64,000 nt of DNA from Nyssa sinensis (lineage: Eukaryota > Streptophyta > Magnoliopsida > Cornales > Nyssaceae). The notes under the pieces are model-generated. The model made no database searches. It was not told the origin of the DNA and was given only the letters and a program-made list of their open reading frames with translations. The DNA lies in the NCBI GenBank assembly GCA_008638375.1, contig CM018031.1, forward strand, positions 17,040,915 to 17,104,914. The letters are read 5' to 3'. A program made the translations under genes and the position numbers. This document shows, in pieces, positions 58,326 through 64,000 of this stretch (position 1 is its first letter; each line of letters starts with the position of its first letter).

Positions 58326-60340
58326 GTTTTTCCATTCCATCCCAGCATCTCACTTCCTGATCCATATTTTATTCCTTCTATTCCTCTCATCACACCCACA
58401 GCTTATAATTTTTCCTCACAGAACTCCCCTTCACCCCCCTGCTTCTCAGCATTCTAGTCCCTTTCCCACTCCTTCACTACTTGTTCATTCTCTTGAGATA
58501 ACTCAGCCTATCTCTTCCTCTCTTTCTCCATCTTCCTCACTACTTCCCCCATCAGCCAATCTTTCCCCTCCTCCATCACTTCCTCCCCCTCTCCCTCGTA
58601 AGTCCACCAGAACTAGGAGTGCACCCAAATTTCTACAGGATTATCATTGTCAACAACAGGCTCTAACTTCCTCCAACCACCTGTTGCCCAAGCTGCTCGG
58701 TCCTATACACGGTACTCCTTTCTCCCTTGCTAATAGCTTATCTTATCATGTTTTTTCCCCTTCTTACCAAGCTTTCTCCACTACCATTTCCACCCATTTA
58801 GAACCACAAACATACAAACAGGCCCTCAAACATCCAGGCTGGTGTCAAGCCATGGATGTCGAACTGGCTGCCTCAGAAGCCAACAACACATGGCAACTTA
58901 CAGATTTGCCATCAGGGAAAGTGCCCATCGATTGCAAATATGTTTACAAAATAAAGTACCATTCAAATGGGTTTGTTGAGCAATTGAAGGCCCGCTTGGT
59001 AGCCAAGGGCTACACACAACTTGAAGGGGTAGATTATCATGAGACATTCTCTTCTGTTGCCAAGTTGGTGACTGTGAGATGCCTCTTAGCAATTGCTTCA
59101 GTTAAGGGCTGGCATTTACATCAATTTGATGTAAATAATACTTTTTTACACGGGGTTTACATGAGGATATTTACATGAAGAAACCTCTTGGTTATACCAA
59201 ATGGACACCCACTCAAGTCTACAAACTACTAAAAAGTTTATATGGCCTCAAGCAAGCTTCGAGGCAATAGTACTCCAAATTTTCTCAATCACTACTTGAA
59301 TCTAGTTTTTCCCAATCAAAAGCTGATTATAGCCTCTTTTCAAAGGAAAATAATGGTTCTTTCATAGCTTTACTAGTGTATGTCGATGGTATACTTGTGG
59401 CCAGCAATGATATTGACTTTGTTCACTAGTTGAAAGTCTTTCTTGCCAGCAAATTTAAGATAAAGGACCTCGGCTCTTTGAGTTATTTTCTTGGCATTGA
59501 GATTGCTCGTTCCTCTAAAGGTATCCATTTATGTAAAAGAAAATACACTTTGGACATTTTAGCTGATTCTAGAAATTTAGGCAGCAAACCTACTAAGGTT
59601 CCCATGGAATAAAACATCAAGTTAACTCAATCCTCTGACCAACCTTTATCAGACCCGAGTGTTTATCGAAGATTGATTGGTCGTCTTCTGTATCTTACAA
59701 TAACTCGACCTAACATTTGTTACAGTGTGCAAACTTCGAGTCAATTTATGGCTGCCCCCACTAATATTCATCTCTGTGTTGCTCAGAAAATTCTCAAGTA
59801 TCTCAAAGCTGCACCTGGTCTAGGGTTACTTCTCCCCAGCTCATCCTCACTTTAGCTCATTGCTTTTTATGACTCGGATTGGGCCTCCTGTCTCGACATT
59901 AGACGCTCAGTCACTGGGTACTACATCTTCCTTGGTTCCTTATTGATTTCATGGAAATCGAAGAAGCAGTCCGTTGTTTCCCGATCCTCAGCCGAGGCTT
60001 AGTATCGCTCGATGGCAACTATATGTTGTGAGCTCACCTGGCTGCGTTTTCTACTTTCTGCTCTCCAGGTTTCTCACCCTCAAGCAGCTACCTTGCATTG
60101 CGATAACCAGGTTGCCATCCACATTGCCGCCAACCCTGTCTTCCACGAGAGGATGAAACACATTGAGCTTGACTGTCACTTGATCCGTGATAAAATTCAA
60201 AAAGGTAGCATCAAAACTTTTTATGTTCCAACCTCCAACCAGTTGACTGATCTTTTGACTAAAGCTTTGCCATGTGCTGTTCTTCACTTTCACTTATCCA
60301 ATATGGGCGTTCTCAATCTCCACGCTCCATCTTGCGGGGG
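58326..60340 (+). pseudogene. copia-2 reverse transcriptase and RNase H remnant
   Basis: A Ser/Pro-rich linker (about 58380-58610) leads into RT: NNTWQLTDLPSGK, CKYVYKIKYH, ARLVAKGYTQ, HQFDVNNTFLHG. A base appears to be missing near 59155 and the frame shifts. RT then continues LLKSLYGLKQAS with stops near 59269 and 59429. The catalytic box reads YVDG (59379-59390) in place of YVDD, which would remove a metal-binding Asp. RNase H follows: [35 protein letters not shown] with a stop, LHCDNQVAIHIA, HIELDCHLIRDKI and LTDLLTKALP, ending close to the 3' LTR. Confidence 0.88.
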
Positions 60341-60342
60341 GG

Positions 60343-60634
60343 TATTGGAGCATAATACATCACATTCAAATAAAGGGAAAGTGTCCATTATTGCAGAAGG
60401 ATGATTCCCAATGATTCCCATTTCTTTTGTTATTTTTTTGTTTCTATTTGTTGAGTTGTACAGAGGGATAACAATGTATTTTCCTTTTATAGGTTGTTAG
60501 AAGCTTCCTTTTGTATTTTCTTTGTATATAAACTACTGTGTGTACAGTTTTGAGATTTGAATCAGAGGATATATTTCTTCTCTATTTTTTGGGCATTTCC
60601 TTCTCTACATTCCTCTGTTCTTTATTTTCTTACA
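60343..60634 (+). repeat. copia-2 3' LTR
   Basis: It starts TATTGGAGC directly after CTTGCGGGGGGG and ends TTACA. Compared with the 5' LTR it has an extra GGTTGTTAG-like 9 bp near 60493 and scattered transitions. Confidence 0.88.
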
Positions 60635-61044
60635 CAAGAACTTAACGGAATATTCAAGAGCATTTGCACCCTTTCTTAGCATAAATTCCAAGCCCAAATC
60701 ACAATATGCACAACAAAAATTGAATATATTTCATGACTGGATGTGAAAGCAAACAAGTACACTTGCTTGAGGACCTTTACTTGACATGAAACTTTGAAGA
60801 GAGAAGCATTTCTAATTTTCGTAGTTGGCAAGTTACCAACCAAAATATATAAAGAATGTTCTAATCTACTGAATTCCAAATCAGCTACAAACTTTAACTC
60901 CCAATCAAGAACACTTCATACAACTATATCAAGAACTCAAACACAAGAAGAATGGTTTGGTAAACAACCAATTAACCAAAGATCCAGTTGTGCATCTTTT
61001 CGCAAAAGAGAGAACAACCAATCCTGCTGATTAGGACTAAGAAA
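60635..61044. other. LINE 3' region, non-coding
   Basis: No coding was recognised. By position this is part of the minus-strand LINE between copia-2 and the polypurine tract. It is the right-hand continuation of 55085-55449, broken by the copia-2 insertion. Confidence 0.4.
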
Positions 61045-61312
61045 TACATTGGGAGAAGAAAGAGAGGGAGAAAAAAGAAAGGAGAAAGAAGCCTGGGAAG
61101 GAAGAAAAAGGAGAGCAAGAGAAAAAATAGAAGGCAGGAAAAGGAAAGAAATGACAAGAAAGAAGGAGACCAAGAAAAAAGGCGAAGGAAAAAAGGAAAA
61201 AGAGCAGGAAAAAGGAAGAAATGGGAAGAGAACAGAGGAAAGGAAAAAAGGAAAATGAGAGATCAACAAAAAATGCCAAAGAAGAAGAAGAAAAAGCAGA
61301 AAGATAGGAAAA
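61045..61312 (+). repeat. Long polypurine/polypyrimidine tract
   Basis: About 270 bases of the plus strand are almost only A and G (GAGAAAAAAGAAAGGAGAAAG-like), with few pyrimidine interruptions. Overlapping frames on the plus strand give Lys/Glu/Arg-only peptides and on the minus strand Phe/Ser/Leu-only peptides. These ORFs are compositional artefacts. Confidence 0.8.
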
Positions 61313-61863
61313 CATAAAGCATTGGGGCAATAAGAGAATCCAAAGAATAAGGAGAAAAGATAGAAAAATAAGAAATGGAAAACTTAGAAGCAAATGGTAT
61401 AGTTCTCACTAAAAAAAAATACAGAACTTAACACCCCTCACATTTTTCCTGACTCACCCTTACCCTTTACCACACTCCTCATTTTCACAAAACCTCACTG
61501 AAGCACTCCAGAGCTTTGTTCACCCTCACCCCTCCTCGCCCCCTTAAAATTTATCCCTTTCCTTCCTTTATTACCTAAGCCTCTCAAATTTTGATTCATA
61601 ACTTTTTTCCATTAATAATCCAACCAAACCTCCAAAAATATCATTTTTATGAAAAAAACCTGAATTAACTGAACAATGGACGTCCCAGCATCATCTGGCC
61701 ATAATGACCCACCTCCTCTCTGGTGTTTGTTGATTGAAAACTTTTCACAAAAGAGACCTTATTGCAACCTGCATATCCATTCTCATAAAAAATCTAACAA
61801 CGGCTGCAATCTATACAATAAGGCTTGCATTGAGGCATTCATGAAAGCACCCTTCACCCTTGC

Positions 61864-63016
61864 CTAAAAAATCACTCTCATTTTGATAAACTCTACAATC
61901 TCAACCCACTGCACCAACTTCCCCTCAAAGACTATTTTATTTCTTAAACCCCACAAAACCCAAACAATCTTCTTATCACCTTTATATTGACCAAACTGCC
62001 AACACTGAAGGCCTCCAACAGAACACGGCAGCACCCACTGTATCCCCCACCAATTTAGTATTTCTACCCAAATAGGGTACACTTTATCACATAGAAGAAA
62101 GAGATGATCAATGGTTTCTAATTTAGAATTGCAGAAAATGCATTGACCATTAGAACCATCAATCAGACCCAACTTGATAAGCCATTCTAACACCTTCAGT
62201 CTACCCTTCTGTGCTAACTAACCAATAAATTTTACTTTAGGAGGAGCAGTAGAACCCCATATCAGATTTGCCACCCTTGAAGTTGGCCCCAAGGTTTTCT
62301 CATATAACCCATATAGATCACTAACCGCAAAGAGTTCTGAGTTTCCCCCACACCACTTGAGTCTGTCCATTAATAAAGGGCTTCTATTCTGTATAGGCGC
62401 AATAGTAGCAATCAACCTTCCCATTTTTAGTTTTTCCCAATCAAGCAAAAGAACGACCATGATATCCTTCATAGAACTAATATTACATAATCTGAGAAAA
62501 GACTCCATAAGTGGTTTATTACCAACCCAAGTATCGTTCCAGAACCTGATATTGCTGCCATTCCCCAGCATCAATTTTGTATGCATGTATAAATTAAATA
62601 GCAGTTTATTTTTATCCATGATAGTAACAATATCTTTTCATACTGGTGATTGGGACTTAACATTAAGCCCTATTGGGTACCATTCTCATGCTTGATACCT
62701 ATATTTTGCGTTAAGAACCATTCTCCACAAACTTTCCTTTTCCGAACTCCATCGCCACCACCACTTAAGCAACAAAACATCATTCATAATTCTCAATCTT
62801 ATGATGCCTAAGCTTCATTGCTTTTTGCTCAAAGAAGCACTATCCCAACATACCAAGTGCAACTTCTTATCACCCCAAAAAGAGTCGCTCTGCAATTGCA
62901 TCTTATAACACAAATTGGCATCTTATAATTTAACATATAATATATAGGTAAACTACTCAATACTAACTCGATCAAAGTAACTCTTCCCACATAAGAGAAA
63001 AATCGTCTCTTCTATA
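61864..63016 (-). pseudogene. LINE ORF2 (reverse transcriptase C-terminal part) remnant
   Basis: Read on the minus strand from 63016: FSYVGRVTLIELVLSSLPIYYML and KMPICVI are the end of the plant L1-type RT region. Then come LRIMNDVLLLKWWWRWSSEKESLWR, MLGNGSNIRFWNDTWVG (62579-62529) and SDLYGLYEKT. The zf-RVT domain follows at 62193-61864 (CIFCNSKLETIDHLFLLC, then WVLWGLRNKIVF). ORF2 nicks the target DNA and copies the LINE RNA. The order is continuous, with a stop near 62215-62217 and frame breaks near 62660 and 62820. The endonuclease and RT core lie outside the window. Confidence 0.88.
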
Positions 63017-63288
63017 TGTTAGAGATATTAGCTTTACATAATATTTGATTATATTAGCTTTACATAATATTTGATTAGGATTTGATTTATATTATTTGAT
63101 TAGGATTTTATTTGATTTATTATTTGATTAGGATTTTATTTGATTTATTATTTGATTAGGATTTTATTTGATTTAGATTATTTGATTAGGATTGGATTTG
63201 ATTTTCTGTACAAGGTATATATATATACCCATACTGATTAATGGAAAATGTATGACATATTCTTTATATCCTCAATTGTATTCTATTA
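63017..63288 (+). repeat. copia-3 5' LTR with internal tandem repeats
   Basis: It starts TGTTAGAGATATTAG and ends just before TGGTATCAGAGC. It contains TTAGCTTTACATAATATTTG twice (about 63029 and 63055) and several units of TTATTTGATTAGGATTT with a step of about 24-27 bp up to about 63200. A TATA-like GTATATATATATACC lies at about 63215-63229. The terminal bases CTATTA suggest a lost CA end. Confidence 0.8.
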
Positions 63289-63302
63289 TGGTATCAGAGC
63301 AA
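63289..63302 (+). promoter_or_regulatory. copia-3 primer-binding site
   Basis: TGGTATCAGAGCAA abuts the LTR and is complementary to the 3' end of initiator-methionine tRNA. Confidence 0.88.
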
Positions 63303-63925
63303 TTTTATTTTTTTTTGGCGTAGCCTTCATCATCGTTCCACTGCTTCCATACCAGTCTTCATAACTCTCTCTGCACCACATCCACCGCCTTAAGCTTTTC
63401 CACAATTGTGTTCTGCTTCCCCACAAAGCAGCCCCTGGCTACTTTGGGGCACCAAAATATTCAGCTTCAAGTGTCTTCTGTTCTCCTTTTTAAACTCCAG
63501 CCGTTTTTCCTAAGCCTCCCAGCCACCGCACCTCAAACCCTCTGTTCATCAAATCACAGTGACCCGCTGTCATTGATCGAAATTTTCTCCCATTACCATC
63601 ACAAAGTTGAGTTGCACAGAACCACAGCCTTCATCATCGATCCATTGCTTACGCACCCCAGCCTTCAAAACTTTAGTTGAGTCGCACTATCAGCCGTTGC
63701 AGACCCATTTTCTTTTTCTTTTTTTTTTCTTTTTTCTTTCTCAATCAAGCAACCCGAGACGTGCAATCTCCACCACACCTTTAGGTTTGGATTTTTTTTT
63801 CCCTCTCTATTTCTGTCCTTTCTGTTCCAAGCCACAGCTGCACCCTCACCTCCATTTTCTGCTCGTCTTCACCTTCGTCCATACAAAAAAAAAGACACAC
63901 AAAATTCAGAGGTTCTGCTTGCACC
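63303..63925 (+). other. copia-3 untranslated leader
   Basis: This is pyrimidine-rich DNA of about 620 bases between primer site and gag. A 90-codon ORF at 63408-63680 has no recognisable domain and is probably chance in leader DNA. Confidence 0.55.
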
Positions 63926-64000
63926 ATGAACACTCAAAACTCTTCCGCCCCTGCTGTTACTACTCCTACCATCCTTCCCACCAACGATGCCAACCCAGCC
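63926..64000 (+). CDS. copia-3 gag, N-terminal 25 codons
   Basis: ATG 63926 (GCACCATGAAC) begins a Thr/Pro/Asn-rich peptide MNTQNSSAPAVTTPTILP that is open to the window edge. A short polar N terminus right after an untranslated leader is typical of copia gag proteins. The identity as gag rests on its place in the element, because the conserved domain is not reached. Confidence 0.6.
   Translation, partial: MNTQNSSAPAVTTPTILPTNDANPA

Larger units (their letters stand above)
55455..60634 (+). mobile_element. Ty1/copia retrotransposon copia-2 (complete, degenerate)
   Basis: It has two LTRs, a primer site, a gag-pol region in copia order (gag, protease, integrase, RT, RNase H) and a polypurine tract GCGGGGGGG directly before the 3' LTR. 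The flanks TAAGA (55450-55454) and CAAGA (60635-60639) agree at four of five bases. Both LTRs begin TATTGGAGC and end TTACA, a TA...CA pair instead of TG...CA. By eye the LTRs differ at roughly 6 percent of positions plus one 9-bp indel, so the insertion is younger than the Tat-like element but not fresh. Confidence 0.92.
54520..63016 (-). mobile_element. LINE (L1-like) on the minus strand, split by three insertions
   Basis: Minus-strand ORF2 sequence is present at 61864-63016. The presumed 3' end appears on the plus strand as TTTTTATCAGCAAAAAA near 54527; its reverse (TTTTTTGCTGATAAAAA) is a common 3' terminus of plant L1-like elements. A solo LTR (54708-55079), copia-2 (55455-60634) and copia-3 (from 63017) interrupt it, and the 5' part lies right of copia-3 outside the window. 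Between ORF2 and the 3' end the assignment rests on continuity and orientation, so the left part is less sure. Confidence 0.7.
63017..64000 (+). mobile_element. Ty1/copia-like retrotransposon copia-3 (5' end)
   Basis: A 5' LTR (63017-63288), a tRNA-Met primer site and a gag start codon follow in order, and the element leaves the window at 64000. It interrupts the minus-strand LINE ORF2 at 63016. The five bases before it are CTATA; the other copy of this duplication would lie beyond the right edge. Copia is inferred from the primer site, LTR size and gag start, because no pol is visible. Confidence 0.8.

Noticed and set aside
60937..61393. Lys/Glu-rich and Phe/Ser/Leu-rich ORFs near the polypurine tract
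   Set aside because: They only reflect A/G-rich composition. Several overlapping frames on both strands are open at once.
63408..63680. Host gene upstream of copia-3 gag
   Set aside because: It lies in the untranslated leader between primer site and gag, and its translation has no recognisable domain.

Overview
This window is nuclear DNA of a flowering plant, almost certainly a eudicot. It holds the 5' end of one host gene, a chloroplast-type 13-lipoxygenase with plant introns. The rest is mostly plant transposable elements stacked inside one another. I found no bacterial genes, CRISPR array, tRNA or rRNA. I also found no clearly new biological system; the most informative content is the nesting, several elements with unusual internal structure, and the odd layout of the lipoxygenase gene.

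Left part (1-9188). A degenerate Ty1/copia element (copia-1) enters from the left edge and ends with its 3' LTR at 8383-8618. Its RNase H region is split by a 4.2-kb solo LTR (3809-8045) flanked by the 5-bp duplication CAAAC. Removing the solo LTR and one CAAAC rejoins the reading frame exactly. A short stretch of unassigned DNA follows (8619-9188).

Middle part (9189-33697). A Ty3/gypsy element of the Tat type (LTRs at 9189-9627 and 33165-33697) carries gag, protease, RT, RNase H and integrase remnants. It also has two tandem-repeat arrays and an antisense ORF with a Transposase_28-like domain between pol and the 3' LTR. Its protease is split just after the DTGSS motif by a 14.1-kb CACTA (En/Spm) transposon, CACTA-A (11698-25811, TSD TGT). 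CACTA-A is itself interrupted by a close relative, CACTA-B (16115-25184, TSD ATT). CACTA-B keeps a broken TNP2-like transposase, a broken Transposase_24 (TNPA-like) gene, a ~160-bp tandem array and a LINE scrap. CACTA-A is a deletion derivative that lacks the TNP2 gene. The implied order of events is gypsy-Tat, then CACTA-A, then CACTA-B.

Host gene (about 35260-42091 and perhaps beyond). Two G-boxes and a TATA box precede lipoxygenase exon 1 (transit peptide and start of the PLAT domain), a 6.1-kb intron, and exon 2 (rest of PLAT). No later exon is visible in the remaining 21.9 kb. The gene therefore either has a very large transposon-filled intron 2 or is truncated. Intron 1 holds a TRIM-like element at 41490-41784. 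A related TRIM in the opposite orientation lies at 46104-46350.

Right part (47408-64000). A complete but decayed Ty3/gypsy element (gypsy-C, 47408-53003, TSD CCAAC) is followed by a microsatellite-rich spacer. Then comes a minus-strand LINE (about 54520-63016) into which three elements inserted: a copia-like solo LTR (54708-55079, TSD ATTTA), copia-2 (55455-60634) and copia-3 (from 63017, running off the right edge just after its gag start). All transposon genes seen whole are broken by stops or frameshifts; copia-3 gag cannot be judged because only 25 codons are visible.

Repeat boundaries and TSDs were read by eye. Lineage names beyond the superfamily are inference.
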